NCBI GenBank assembly: GCA_902774915.1
Contig: CACYKH010000017.1
Location: 1 to 40,110 of the forward strand
Reading direction: 5' to 3'
DNA: 40,110 nt
Origin: an uncultured Lachnospiraceae bacterium
GTDB lineage: Bacteria > Bacillota > Clostridia > Lachnospirales > Lachnospiraceae
The translations under genes were made by a program, and so were the position numbers. Shown here one piece after another: positions 1 through 9,378 of the stretch. How positions within the stretch are numbered: position 1 is the stretch's first letter; every line of letters starts with the position of its first letter. A model generated the notes under the pieces. The model saw only the letters and a list, made by a program, of their open reading frames with translations. It searched no databases and had not been told where the DNA came from.

Positions 1-696
<696 letters not shown>

Positions 697-732
697 TTAT
701 ATGTTTTTGCGGCCATTAAGACATTATACCTT

Positions 733-827
733 TTCGTGCAAGCACGAACGGTCTAATTTCTTAATTGCCTTAGTTTTACTTTATCCAACTAAAGCAGAAT
801 TATATACTATTTCATATGCGTTGTAAA
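733..827 (-). promoter_or_regulatory. gdhA promoter and palindromic leader element
   Basis: On the minus strand a -35 TTTACA (822-827) and -10 TATAAT (799-804) are separated by exactly 17 bp, giving a predicted start near 792 and a leader of about 110 nt. The leader holds a perfect palindrome, TTCGTGC-TT-GCACGAA (733-748), which can extend into a longer hairpin through flanking ACC/GGT. A second TATAAT-like box lies just downstream of it, so the palindrome could be an operator or an RNA element. Apart from this, nothing coding is seen between 682 and 902. Confidence 0.6.
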
Positions 828-902
828 TAAGAAAATTAAGTTTTTTGATATTTTTATTAAGTTTTTAATGTTTAATTAACATAAAGTTGTCTTTATTCTG
901 TT

Positions 903-2210
903 TTAAGTTGTAAAAACTATACGTATTCTGGTACCAATTTCTTTCCTGGATACTATTTCAAAATGACCATTATGCTTATCAACTATCCACTTTGCTATAG
1001 ATAAACCAAGACCTGTTCCCTGAACCTTTCTTGTATCATCTGCCCTGTAGAAGCGCTCAAACATATGCTTTACATCTACTTCTGCCATACCTATACCGCT
1101 ATCCTGTACCTGAATGTACGGCTTATACTTTGTCTCTTTTCGTCCATTATCCTCTGATTCAACCGCTTCAAATCCTACAGAGAGAACTATATCGTCACCT
1201 TTCGAAGTATATTTGGCCGCATTATCAACCAATATTCGCATAGCCTGTTTTATCATGGAAGCATCTGCATTCAAATGAACATCCTGAGCCTTCTCATCAT
1301 ATTTATAAACATGATCCTCATCTATCATAAGGGACTCTTCATAAATCTCACGCATCACTTCATTTAAGCTTACATCCTCAAAGGTCATTGGATTTCTTCC
1401 TGCATCACCTCTTGCAAGGAATAAAAGCTGTTCAACAAGATGATTCATGTGGTCAGATTCATTCTTAATGGCAGCAATGGATTCTTCCAGTATTTCTTCA
1501 TCTTCCTTGCCCCAGCGATCCAGCATATTTGCATAACCCTGTATGACGGAAATAGGAGTTCTAAGCTCATGAGATGCATCATTAACAAATCTGGCCTGCT
1601 GTAAATATGTATCATGCATTCTGGTCAGCATGTTATTCATAGCCGCTTCTATTCCCTGAAGGTCATTATCTCCCAGGGAAAGCTCCGTAGTCTGTTCTGG
1701 CGAAATGTGTTCGATAGCATTCTCTATAGTATGGAACTTCGCCTCATCAAAGGACATATTACTGATTTCTTCAGCTTTTAATGCCATATCATTAATCGGC
1801 TTCAGGGTTTTCTTTATGCTCTTATGCTCCCCATAATATGAAAAGATTATATTTATAGACTGAAAAATTACAGCTAATATGATCATTGAAATGATTATCA
1901 TAAATGGCTGAAAAACATTTTCGCTAATAAGAACATCTTTTCCCGACTTGACTACATATGTAAGATTACTTAAATCCTCACCTCGCGTAGTGAAATATCT
2001 GGAAACATCTCCATCCTTCCACTCAACTATATATTTATAAAGCTCATCTCCGAATGTTCTGGATTCAATACTGTATAACCATAGAAATGATAATGCTATA
2101 AACAAAAACAGGTTTGCACTAAAAAATAGCCCTACTTTGGTCCATATAAATTTGCCGTGTAAGCGTAGAGCTATAGAAGACATATTCTTTTGTTCTTTAT
2201 TCTTTGCCAT
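903..2210 (-). CDS. Sensor histidine kinase, OmpR-partner type (ArlS-like)
   Basis: This 435-residue membrane kinase presumably senses an envelope signal and phosphorylates the response regulator encoded just upstream. It has an N-terminal membrane helix (about residues 20-45), an extracytoplasmic segment of about 60 residues, a second helix (about 95-125) and a HAMP-like linker. The HisKA dimerisation domain carries the phosphoacceptor His in DASHELRTP near residue 214. The ATPase domain has an N box (DNAAKYTSKGD, near 330), G1 (DSGIGM) and G2 (GTGLGLSIAK, near 400). I chose the ATG at 2208-2210 because an AGGAA-type ribosome site precedes it and it lies 16 nt after the regulator stop; an upstream in-frame start would overlap the regulator. 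The signal is unknown. Confidence 0.92.
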   Translation of the reverse strand: MAKNKEQKNMSSIALRLHGKFIWTKVGLFFSANLFLFIALSFLWLYSIESRTFGDELYKYIVEWKDGDVSRYFTTRGEDLSNLTYVVKSGKDVLISENVFQPFMIIISMIILAVIFQSINIIFSYYGEHKSIKKTLKPINDMALKAEEISNMSFDEAKFHTIENAIEHISPEQTTELSLGDNDLQGIEAAMNNMLTRMHDTYLQQARFVNDASHELRTPISVIQGYANMLDRWGKEDEEILEESIAAIKNESDHMNHLVEQLLFLARGDAGRNPMTFEDVSLNEVMREIYEESLMIDEDHVYKYDEKAQDVHLNADASMIKQAMRILVDNAAKYTSKGDDIVLSVGFEAVESEDNGRKETKYKPYIQVQDSGIGMAEVDVKHMFERFYRADDTRKVQGTGLGLSIAKWIVDKHNGHFEIVSRKEIGTRIRIVFTT

Positions 2211-2226
2211 ATCCGTTCCTACTAAA

Positions 2227-2979
2227 CTATTCCGCCTTAATAACGTAGCCCACGCCACGAACTGTCTGGATCATCTTTACATTATATGCTTCATCTATCT
2301 TAGTTCTGAGATGACGAACGTAAACATCAATTACGTTCGTCTCTCCCAGATACTCATATCCACATACCTTTTCAAGCAATGTGTCACGGGATAGAACTAT
2401 ATCCATATTTTCCAGGAGGACTCTGAGCATAATAAACTCTCTATTAGTAAGTTCTATCTCATGTCCATCATAACGAACACTATGCTTTGGTATATCCATT
2501 GTAAGAGCGTTCCATTTAAAATGGTCCTCGTCCACCTTGCCATTCTTATCTGATTCTGCACCAGCAGTTGCTCCACTGTTTTCAACAGCAGTATTAGCAG
2601 ATGTGCTCGTCGCTCCACCATGCAGCTTAAGAGCAACTCTGATCCTTGCCAGAAGTTCCTCTATAGCAAATGGTTTTGTTATATAATCAACCGCACCAGC
2701 ATCCAGACCGGATACTTTATCCATTACGGCATCACGAGCTGTGAGGAGAATAACCGGAGTCTGCTTCTCTCTATGCAGTCTTCTTAGCACCTCCATACCA
2801 CTTAGCTCAGGGAGCATAATATCCAAGAGAATGAGATCGTAATTATTATCCAGAGCCATTTCAAGTGCAGTACGCCCATCAAGAGCCTTATCCACCTTGT
2901 AGTCCTCGTGTTTTAACTCGAGTTCCACGAATCTGGCTAACTTTTCCTCATCTTCTACTACTAATATGTATGCTCCCAT
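2227..2979 (-). CDS. OmpR/PhoB-family response regulator
   Basis: This is a DNA-binding response regulator of 250 residues. The receiver domain (residues 1-118) has the acidic pocket VEDEE, phosphoacceptor D53 in LLDIMLPE, the Thr of LLTARD and Lys in ITKPF. A Ser/Ala/Asn-rich linker (about 120-150), longer than usual, joins a C-terminal winged helix with the recognition segment NVIDVYVRHLRTKID and the closing RGVGYVIK. The start is ATG 2977-2979, with GGAGG six bases upstream; a TTG four codons earlier overlaps that site and was rejected. The gene lies between the DUF4342 gene and its cognate kinase, all three with gaps under 20 nt, so they form one operon. The AAGATTAAAA direct repeats upstream of the operon are a plausible autoregulatory site. 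Confidence 0.94.
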   Translation of the reverse strand: MGAYILVVEDEEKLARFVELELKHEDYKVDKALDGRTALEMALDNNYDLILLDIMLPELSGMEVLRRLHREKQTPVILLTARDAVMDKVSGLDAGAVDYITKPFAIEELLARIRVALKLHGGATSTSANTAVENSGATAGAESDKNGKVDEDHFKWNALTMDIPKHSVRYDGHEIELTNREFIMLRVLLENMDIVLSRDTLLEKVCGYEYLGETNVIDVYVRHLRTKIDEAYNVKMIQTVRGVGYVIKAE

Positions 2980-2997
2980 TATTACCTCCAAAGATAC

Positions 2998-3636
2998 TTA
3001 AGCGTTGTTATCTTCTACAGTTCCCTCAACTACAGTTGACTGTGTATCTTCTGCTGCAGGAGCTGCCTGTGTATTATCTGTTGTAGGAGCTGCCTGCTCG
3101 CTACCGAAGCTCTCATTCCAGCTTTCCTTTACCTTACCAGCAAACTGTGAAGCTTGGTTCATAACTCTGTTAACCTCGTTTGTATCATCCTTACCAACGA
3201 TTGAATATCTGCAATCAAGGAAAAGTGAGATGATGATGACGATTAATAAAAGCTCCCATGCTGCAAGCATCAAAATGATTGAAATCCAAAGTGGGAGTTT
3301 AATGATCTCCTGACCATTCTTTACAACCTTCACTGAATTATCAACTGTATACTGGAAACCTCTCTTTATAGCAGCTCCCAGATCCTTAAAGAAGCTCTTG
3401 CCTTCCTTCTGCTGATTTGACTGCTCTATTACTGTAGGAACATCTCTGTAAATTGACTGCTGCTGAGTATTTGTTGAGTATGTTGTCTGGCTTGGTCCGT
3501 TAACCTTTCCTGCCTTCTCAAGAGCGATCATTGCATCCAGCATATCGCCATTTGCTTCCTCAAGTGCTTTCTTAGCATCCTCGTAAGATACGTTTGCCTT
3601 CTGTACTAATTTTTCAACCTTCTCAAATTCATTCAT
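2998..3636 (-). CDS. DUF4342 membrane protein with UBA-like N-terminus
   Basis: This 212-residue protein is first in the two-component operon. Residues 1-40 (FEKVEKLVQKANVSYEDAKKALEEANGDMLDAMIALE) look like a UBA/EF-Ts-type three-helix fold. Residues about 80-145 match what I know as DUF4342, with a single hydrophobic segment (LPLWISIILMLAAWELLLIVIIISLFL). The tail (about 150-212) is rich in Ala, Thr, Gln and Asp and probably disordered. DUF4342 genes commonly sit beside OmpR-type regulator/kinase pairs in Clostridia, so a role in signalling or membrane homeostasis is likely, but no biochemical function is known to me. The ATG at 3636 has a purine-rich upstream AAGAGGAAAA site. Confidence 0.8.
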   Translation of the reverse strand: MNEFEKVEKLVQKANVSYEDAKKALEEANGDMLDAMIALEKAGKVNGPSQTTYSTNTQQQSIYRDVPTVIEQSNQQKEGKSFFKDLGAAIKRGFQYTVDNSVKVVKNGQEIIKLPLWISIILMLAAWELLLIVIIISLFLDCRYSIVGKDDTNEVNRVMNQASQFAGKVKESWNESFGSEQAAPTTDNTQAAPAAEDTQSTVVEGTVEDNNA

Positions 3637-3702
3637 GATATTTTCCTCTTCTTTCTTAAAATGATTTATTTACCAAATTTTCTTTGGCTATTTGCTTTTG
3701 AC

Positions 3703-3766
3703 AGTTCTTATAATAGCCTTAATTTTTTAATTCATCTTTTAAGAAAGATTAAAATAAGATTAAAAA
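3703..3766 (-). promoter_or_regulatory. Promoter with OmpR-type 11-bp direct repeats
   Basis: Two tandem copies of AAGATTAAAA(T/A) occupy 3745-3755 and 3756-3766, an exact 11-bp period as expected for tandem OmpR/PhoB-family regulators on one DNA face. A TATTAT -10 (minus strand, 3710-3715) lies downstream with a poor -35, as in activator-dependent promoters. The repeats would be centred near -52. The likely target is the DUF4342-regulator-kinase operon. Protein binding is inferred. Confidence 0.55.
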
Positions 3767-3830
3767 ATGTTTTTAATAGTTTTCATTTTCCAATTCATTA
3801 TAGTACCACAATTACATTCTAATCTCCACC

Positions 3831-3859
3831 TTGTTGGAGAAGCCAGCGAATGCTATACT
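3831..3859 (+). promoter_or_regulatory. Promoter of the CDP-glycerol transferase gene
   Basis: TTGTTG (3831-3836), a 17-bp spacer ending in TGC, and TATACT (3854-3859) form an extended -10 promoter. It predicts a start near 3866 and a leader of about 34 nt. A GGGAG ribosome site precedes the ATG at 3900. Confidence 0.65.
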
Positions 3860-3899
3860 TGTATCGTGATTAAGAAACTAAGTTACGGGAGTAATTCTA

Positions 3900-5564
3900 A
3901 TGGCAGAAAAGGTTTTTATTAAAAACATAGAATGGGACCGCATCTGGATTTCATTTTTTATCGAGGGATTAGATGAGACCTCGAATGTTTTTATTTCCAA
4001 TTCTAAACGCACCTATAGTTTTAGCCTAAAAAAAGGAGATGCCCCTGACGAATATAAACTCAACATCACAAACCCAGGTGACTGCAAAATGCTTCCTACT
4101 GGAATCTACGAATTATTCTATAATTCTTCAGATAAGGAACTTCCTGGTGCTTCTTATAATATAAACTGGAATAATCCTTCTATAGAAGTAAAGACTCTCA
4201 GCAAACAATTTATTTACTTCCATAATGAAAGGGCCTACAGAATACAGTTCACTGATAAGAATGGATTTAAGTTTAAAGCATCAGATGTTCAGCTAAAGGG
4301 ACAGGGCACAGTTAAAAATCTTCTATCTATTATTAGAAGAACAAAGAACAATACTGCCAAGACTATTCTTAGAACTATTTATAACTTCGACTATCTCCTC
4401 TTCCACAGAAAGCTAAGGGGAAAAGATATTCACAAAATAAAAGAGCCTAGAATTCTGCTCATGTCAGATCAGAGCGAAGAAATGGGTTCTAACATGGTCG
4501 CACTTAAGAATGCTCTTATTAGAGAAGGCTTTAGCCCTGAAGAAGCACTCCGTGCGATTACAACAAAGCATTACAGCATTTTTCACTGGATGAAAACACT
4601 TAAGAAGATTGCTTGGGCAGATTACATTTTTCTGGATGATCACAGTCAGACTACCGACTGGCTCACTATCAAGGGAGCCGTGATAACTCAGCTCTGGCAC
4701 GCAGGTGCAGGCTTTAAATCTACAGGTTATAGTCGTTTTGGAATGCCAGCAAGTCCGGCACCAAAATCCGGCCACAGACAGTACACTTACGGAATAGCCG
4801 GCTCAAAGAAAATAAGACATTTCTTCTCAGAGGTCTGGGGAATTAATGATGAGATGGTACTTCCAACAGGAATGCCTAGGCTGGATGAATATCTGGATGA
4901 GAATTATATAGAAGAAACTGCCAACAGGTTATTGAATGGCTATCCTATATTATGTAAACCATCATCCGATTCAGCCAAGTCAGTTTCAACCACATCTGAA
5001 TCATGGAAGGACAGAAAAAGGGATAATATAATTCTGTTTGCTCCTACATATCGAGGAGAAAATAAAAAACATGCCTACTATCCATATGACAAGCTGAATT
5101 TAGGCACGCTTTATAAATTATGTGAAGAAACAGATTCTGTTATCATCTTTAAGATGCATCCATTTGTTGAGGATCCGGTTCCAATTCCTGAAGAGTATAA
5201 AGATAGAATGATCGATCTGGTCAAGTATCCAAATATCAACGATCTTTTCTATATAACAGACCTGCTTATTACTGACTACTCTTCTAATATCTATGAATTC
5301 TCACTTATGAGAAAACCAATACTCTTCTATGCATTTGATATAGATGAGTATACGGAAACGAGAGGCTTCCACAGAGATTACAGAACGAATGTTCCTGGAA
5401 AGATAGTCGAAACCTTTGATGATATGATTCAGGCCATTGAAAAGAAAGACTTTGAATATGAAAAGGTTGAAGAATATATAGATAACAATTTTGAATTCAC
5501 GGATACTCATGCATGCGACCGCATAATCGACTGGATAATACGCGGGAATCTACCTGAGAACTAA
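3900..5564 (+). CDS. CDP-glycerol glycerophosphotransferase family (TagF/TagB-like)
   Basis: This 554-residue enzyme belongs to the Glyphos_transf family, which transfers glycerol- or ribitol-phosphate from CDP-activated donors onto wall teichoic acid or related surface polymers at the inner face of the membrane. The N-terminal about 130 residues resemble a beta-rich accessory domain. The catalytic GT-B domain spans about 185-550, with LWHAGAGFKSTGYSRFG near 265, KMHPF near 420, TDYSSNIYEFSLMRKPILFY near 460 and a FHRDY segment after it. The protein is cytosolic, with no signal peptide. It stands alone on the plus strand with its own promoter and terminator, apart from other teichoic-acid genes, so whether it initiates, primes or polymerises cannot be told. 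Confidence 0.88.
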   Translation: MAEKVFIKNIEWDRIWISFFIEGLDETSNVFISNSKRTYSFSLKKGDAPDEYKLNITNPGDCKMLPTGIYELFYNSSDKELPGASYNINWNNPSIEVKTLSKQFIYFHNERAYRIQFTDKNGFKFKASDVQLKGQGTVKNLLSIIRRTKNNTAKTILRTIYNFDYLLFHRKLRGKDIHKIKEPRILLMSDQSEEMGSNMVALKNALIREGFSPEEALRAITTKHYSIFHWMKTLKKIAWADYIFLDDHSQTTDWLTIKGAVITQLWHAGAGFKSTGYSRFGMPASPAPKSGHRQYTYGIAGSKKIRHFFSEVWGINDEMVLPTGMPRLDEYLDENYIEETANRLLNGYPILCKPSSDSAKSVSTTSESWKDRKRDNIILFAPTYRGENKKHAYYPYDKLNLGTLYKLCEETDSVIIFKMHPFVEDPVPIPEEYKDRMIDLVKYPNINDLFYITDLLITDYSSNIYEFSLMRKPILFYAFDIDEYTETRGFHRDYRTNVPGKIVETFDDMIQAIEKKDFEYEKVEEYIDNNFEFTDTHACDRIIDWIIRGNLPEN

Positions 5565-5576
5565 ATGTATGATCAT

Positions 5577-5609
5577 AAGAAAAAGTCAGTCTCACGACTG
5601 ACTTTTCTT
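5577..5609. terminator. Bidirectional intrinsic terminator
   Basis: An inverted repeat, AAAAGTCAGTC (5581-5591) and GACTGACTTTT (5596-5606) with a TCAC loop, is flanked by A-rich and T-rich tracts on both sides. It lies between two convergent genes and should stop transcription from both. Confidence 0.85.
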
Positions 5610-5621
5610 ATATACTACTTC

Positions 5622-5852
5622 TTAATATGTCCTCTTGAAATGTGCAACATCATGCTTAAAGTCATCCAGCTGAGATTTGTATGAAAGATAATCCTTTTCC
5701 TTCATTTTCCCACCTGAAGATTTTTCCTCAAGAAGCTGTTCAAGCTTCTTAATATTCTCTACAGCATTATCTTTATAATTATTACTAAGATCAACTCGGA
5801 TCTGATTAATTACAGATTCAAGTTCTTTATCTTTTTTACTAAACAACCCCAT
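5622..5852 (-). CDS. Small charged protein of unknown function
   Basis: This 76-residue protein is highly charged, predicted to be mostly helical and has no membrane segment. It starts MGLFSKKDKELE and ends in FKHDVAHFKRTY. A GAGG ribosome site precedes the ATG at 5852, and it follows glpK by 30 nt on the same strand, so it is probably co-transcribed and closed by the shared terminator. The regular Leu/Ile spacing (VINQIRVDLSNN, IKKLEQLLEEK) suggests two antiparallel helices. I do not recognise a family and assign no function. Confidence 0.7.
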   Translation of the reverse strand: MGLFSKKDKELESVINQIRVDLSNNYKDNAVENIKKLEQLLEEKSSGGKMKEKDYLSYKSQLDDFKHDVAHFKRTY

Positions 5853-5882
5853 ATAAATCCCTCAATACTAGTCTGCAGCTTA

Positions 5883-7373
5883 TTAATCTACCCAGTCAAA
5901 GCTTCGACCCACAGCTTTCTGCCAGCCGGCCAGGCGCTCACTTCTTTCTTCACTACTGATTTCAGGTTTATAGACTCTGTCAATACTTATAACTGTTCTT
6001 AGTTCATCTCTGGACTTCCAGTATCCTACAGCAAGACCTGCCAGGAATGCCGCACCCATTGCAGTACTCTCAACACAGCTTGGTCTTACAACAGTAGCAT
6101 TTATAATATCAGCCTGTGTCTGCATAAGGAAATTATTAGCGGAAGCTCCACCATCAACCTTAAGCTCACTAAGCTTAACTTCTGAATCCTTTTCCATCGC
6201 AGAAAGAACATCGCTTGTTTCATAGGCTATGGATTCAAGAGTTGCTCTGATAATATGATACTTATTAACACCTCTCGTAATACCAACAATCGTTCCTCTC
6301 GCATACTGATTCCAATATGGAGCACCAAGACCTGTAAATGCAGGCACTACATAACAGCCATTTGTATCCTTAACTTTAGTAGCCATATATTCTGAATCTT
6401 CGGCACTATCGATAAGTCTCATCTCATCTCGCAGCCACTGAACAGATGCACCGGCAATAAATACAGAACCCTCCAGCGCATAGGTTACCTTACCATCAAT
6501 TCCCCAGGCAAGAGTTGTAACCAGACCATTCTTTGAGAATACCGGTTTATCACCTGTATTCATAAGAAGGAAGCATCCAGTTCCATATGTATTCTTTGCA
6601 TTTCCTTTTTCCCAGCATTGCTGTCCAAAGAGTGCAGCCTGCTGATCACCTGCAATACCTGCGATTGGAATTTCGCGACCAAGAATATGCTTGCTGGCAT
6701 TTCCATATACGCAGCTGCTATCCTTAACCTCAGGAAGCATAGAAACAGGTATACCAAGTTCAGCGAGGATATCCTCATCCCACTTTAGTTCATTAATATT
6801 GTACATCATGGTACGAGATGCATTGGAATAATCAGTTACATGAACACGACCATGTGTAAGCTTCCAGATAAGCCATGTATCAACTGTTCCGAAAAGGAGT
6901 TCTCCCTTCTCAGCTCTCTCTCTTACGCCCTCAACATTTTCCAGGATCCAGCGTAGCTTTGTAGCTGAAAAGTATGCATCTATAACAAGACCTGTTTTCT
7001 GACGAATCTTATCTTCTAGTCCTTTTTCTTTTAAGCTGTCACAATACTCGGCAGTTCTACGACATTGCCATACGATTGCATTGTAAACCGGTTCCCCAGT
7101 TTCCTTATCCCATACAATAGTTGTTTCTCGCTGGTTGGTAATACCAATTCCCGCAACATCCTCTGCAGCAACTCCTGCTTTAGCCATTGTTTCAACTGCC
7201 ACACCAAGCATGGATGACCAGATTTCATTTGCATCATGCTCTACCCAGCCTGGCTGAGGATATATCTGTGTAAATTCTCTTTGTGCAACAGAGACTATCT
7301 TTCCATCATGATCAAAGAGTATAGCTCTATTACTGGTTGTTCCGGCATCAAGCGCCATTATAAATTTACTCAT
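5883..7373 (-). CDS. glpK: Glycerol kinase
   Basis: The enzyme phosphorylates glycerol with ATP to glycerol 3-phosphate in the cytosol. It has 496 residues, the normal length for GlpK. FGGY-kinase landmarks are the N-terminal phosphate loop [15 protein letters not shown], the glycerol-site [19 protein letters not shown], the second domain [15 protein letters not shown] and [12 protein letters not shown], and the adenosine motif [14 protein letters not shown]. The ATG at 7373 has a GGGGGAG ribosome site and lies 3 nt after the stop of an EAL phosphodiesterase gene, so translation is probably coupled. No glpF or glpD is nearby; glycerol 3-phosphate could feed lipids, teichoic acid or catabolism. 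Confidence 0.97.
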   Translation of the reverse strand: MSKFIMALDAGTTSNRAILFDHDGKIVSVAQREFTQIYPQPGWVEHDANEIWSSMLGVAVETMAKAGVAAEDVAGIGITNQRETTIVWDKETGEPVYNAIVWQCRRTAEYCDSLKEKGLEDKIRQKTGLVIDAYFSATKLRWILENVEGVRERAEKGELLFGTVDTWLIWKLTHGRVHVTDYSNASRTMMYNINELKWDEDILAELGIPVSMLPEVKDSSCVYGNASKHILGREIPIAGIAGDQQAALFGQQCWEKGNAKNTYGTGCFLLMNTGDKPVFSKNGLVTTLAWGIDGKVTYALEGSVFIAGASVQWLRDEMRLIDSAEDSEYMATKVKDTNGCYVVPAFTGLGAPYWNQYARGTIVGITRGVNKYHIIRATLESIAYETSDVLSAMEKDSEVKLSELKVDGGASANNFLMQTQADIINATVVRPSCVESTAMGAAFLAGLAVGYWKSRDELRTVISIDRVYKPEISSEERSERLAGWQKAVGRSFDWVD

Positions 7374-7376
7374 ATT

Positions 7377-9299
7377 TTACTCCCCCACCTTCGAGAAGAA
7401 TTTCTTAAGTTCTATAATAGGTATAGGGCGTGAATACTTGTAACCCTGAAGATAAGATGCAGACATACTCTTACATCTTTCCTCATCAGAATCTGTTTCA
7501 ACACCCTCATAAAGAACTGAATAATTCAGATCATCAAACATGTTTGCAAGACTGGCAACCATCTTTCTAGATCTAGGATCATGGTCGCTTGCAATAACAA
7601 GAGACCTGTCAAACTTTATGATGTCAAAAGGAAGCTCCATGATACGTTCCATATTTGAATAACCAGTACCAAAGTCATCCAGGTAGAACTTTATACCATT
7701 ATCCTTCAGATCATTAATCATGTTCTTCATAACCATGAAGTCATTTTCACTCTGGGACTCAGTAATCTCAATAGCAATCTTCTCGTCTGGAATTCCATTA
7801 TCTTTTATTATCTTGCCAAAATCCTCAGTAAAGGATTCATCCCTCATCTCAAGAACAGATACGTTAACAGAAATACGATTAACCTCATAGCCTTCCTTCA
7901 TAAGATATTTAATCTCATCACATGTTTTCTGAAGCATAATCTCGGTGAGTACATGAATGTAACCATTTTCCTCAGCAAGAGGAATAAACTGATCCGGAAA
8001 TACCATTCCAATATCTGGAAGCTTAAGCCTCATAAGCGCCTCTGCCGTATCATATTTTCCAGTCTTAAGATTGTATACAGGCTGACAATATGCAAGTACT
8101 CTGGAATCTCTTAGATCACGTCCTCTATAAATATCGCCGAGCTCAGACAAGATATATTCGAACTTATTAAACTCTTCCACATCTTCATATTCCATAAGAT
8201 GTATCGTATTCATTTCCATACGTCTATGAATACTTTTGATAAAGCTTATATATTCATTCTTCCTGCTTATCTCCTCTATAGATTCACCCATTACAATTTT
8301 GTAATCAAACTGGAACTTTTCATATTCTACATAGAAAGCATTTATTATATTATTAATCTTATTTTCATAATCTGGATTTGCTTTTTTTCTGGCAATAAGA
8401 ATAACATGTCCATTATTGATCTGGAATAAAACTCCACCTCTGAAGAAATTAGCGGCAAAGTTTCTAATAACTTCTGACATTTCTTTTGAAATAGATCTTC
8501 CTTCAACATTAAAATCCGGAAGGAATAAACTCATGAAAACAAGATCATTCTTTCTTTCATAGTTATACCTGATCATATCCTCCAGAGCTCTGGAATCAAC
8601 AGCGCCAAGCTCAATATCATAAGGATTTGAATGTATTAAATAAAGCATTGCAATAACTGGGAAAAGGAAGCTTGCGACAGTAAGCGAAGTCTGTCCACGC
8701 CTTAACTGGAATAACAAAACAAGGAAGGAAACGATCATGGTTCCATAGAAGCCATTCATAACCTGTCTATAGAGTCTGGCTCTAAATTCAAACATAAGGA
8801 AAATGACTACACATACAAACGCCATATAACCATACATAAATACATTCATTCCTGTAATGGCTACACCATTTTGATCAATTCTGAATCCCTTACCAGAAAT
8901 AGTTGTAATAATATCCGTTACGACAACTCCTACGAAAATACCCAAAGAAACGATCATTACAGGGACCGTCTTGTCTTTTTCCAGACGTTGAAGCGTAACA
9001 ATATAATAAATATATAATAGGAAAATAGTAAAAAGAAAGATATGATAAAGATTACGGAAGATATATACCCATGTATAAACTCCATTTACAGCATGAACAT
9101 AAGCATTGTGATAAATAATATCAGTTAATGCTGCTAAGAAAAGTACAAAAACAATACTTAAAAATATCTTGTATGCCTTTGTTTTGGTTACATATGAAGT
9201 AGAAACTAAAACAACCATAACAATGCAGACAGCTATAACAACCATGTCTGCCACAGGACTATATCCATCAAAATATATATGTTGCCCTATCTCATTCAT
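7377..9299 (-). CDS. Membrane cyclic-di-GMP phosphodiesterase (7TM, degenerate GGDEF, EAL)
   Basis: This 640-residue protein is predicted to hydrolyse cyclic-di-GMP. Residues 1-225 contain seven hydrophobic segments forming a membrane sensor module. Residues about 235-375 look like a degenerate GGDEF domain; the signature is lost (NGHVILIARKK stands at that place), so it is not a cyclase. The EAL domain (about 395-635) keeps the catalytic set: AEALMRL, the Asn of VNVS, Glu of EITES, DDFGTGYS, the Lys of IKFDRS and YEGVET followed by LQGY. An active phosphodiesterase is therefore expected. It is first in an operon with glpK and has its own promoter and a 5' hairpin. A GGGG-type ribosome site precedes the ATG at 9299. 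The sensed signal is unknown. Confidence 0.92.
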   Translation of the reverse strand: MNEIGQHIYFDGYSPVADMVVIAVCIVMVVLVSTSYVTKTKAYKIFLSIVFVLFLAALTDIIYHNAYVHAVNGVYTWVYIFRNLYHIFLFTIFLLYIYYIVTLQRLEKDKTVPVMIVSLGIFVGVVVTDIITTISGKGFRIDQNGVAITGMNVFMYGYMAFVCVVIFLMFEFRARLYRQVMNGFYGTMIVSFLVLLFQLRRGQTSLTVASFLFPVIAMLYLIHSNPYDIELGAVDSRALEDMIRYNYERKNDLVFMSLFLPDFNVEGRSISKEMSEVIRNFAANFFRGGVLFQINNGHVILIARKKANPDYENKINNIINAFYVEYEKFQFDYKIVMGESIEEISRKNEYISFIKSIHRRMEMNTIHLMEYEDVEEFNKFEYILSELGDIYRGRDLRDSRVLAYCQPVYNLKTGKYDTAEALMRLKLPDIGMVFPDQFIPLAEENGYIHVLTEIMLQKTCDEIKYLMKEGYEVNRISVNVSVLEMRDESFTEDFGKIIKDNGIPDEKIAIEITESQSENDFMVMKNMINDLKDNGIKFYLDDFGTGYSNMERIMELPFDIIKFDRSLVIASDHDPRSRKMVASLANMFDDLNYSVLYEGVETDSDEERCKSMSASYLQGYKYSRPIPIIELKKFFSKVGE

Positions 9300-9313
9300 T
9301 GTAACACCCCTTT

Positions 9314-9374
9314 AAGTATTCCCCCGAACACTTAACCTTCTCTTAATTATAACCGATAAAGCCTTATATAACAA
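9314..9374 (-). promoter_or_regulatory. Promoter and 5' stem-loop of the EAL-glpK operon
   Basis: TTGTTA (9369-9374), 17 bp and TATAAT (9346-9351) on the minus strand predict a start near 9339. The RNA would begin almost directly with a hairpin (9333-9314) of AAGUGUUC, a GGGG loop and GAAUACUU; its single non-Watson-Crick pair is G-U on this strand. A 5' hairpin of this kind can stabilise mRNA. Confidence 0.65.
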
Positions 9375-9378
9375 GCTT

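Noticed and set aside
3697-3715. Plus-strand TTGACA and TATAAT close together
   Set aside because: The two boxes are only about 5 bp apart, so they cannot form a promoter; the TATTAT on the minus strand is the better reading.
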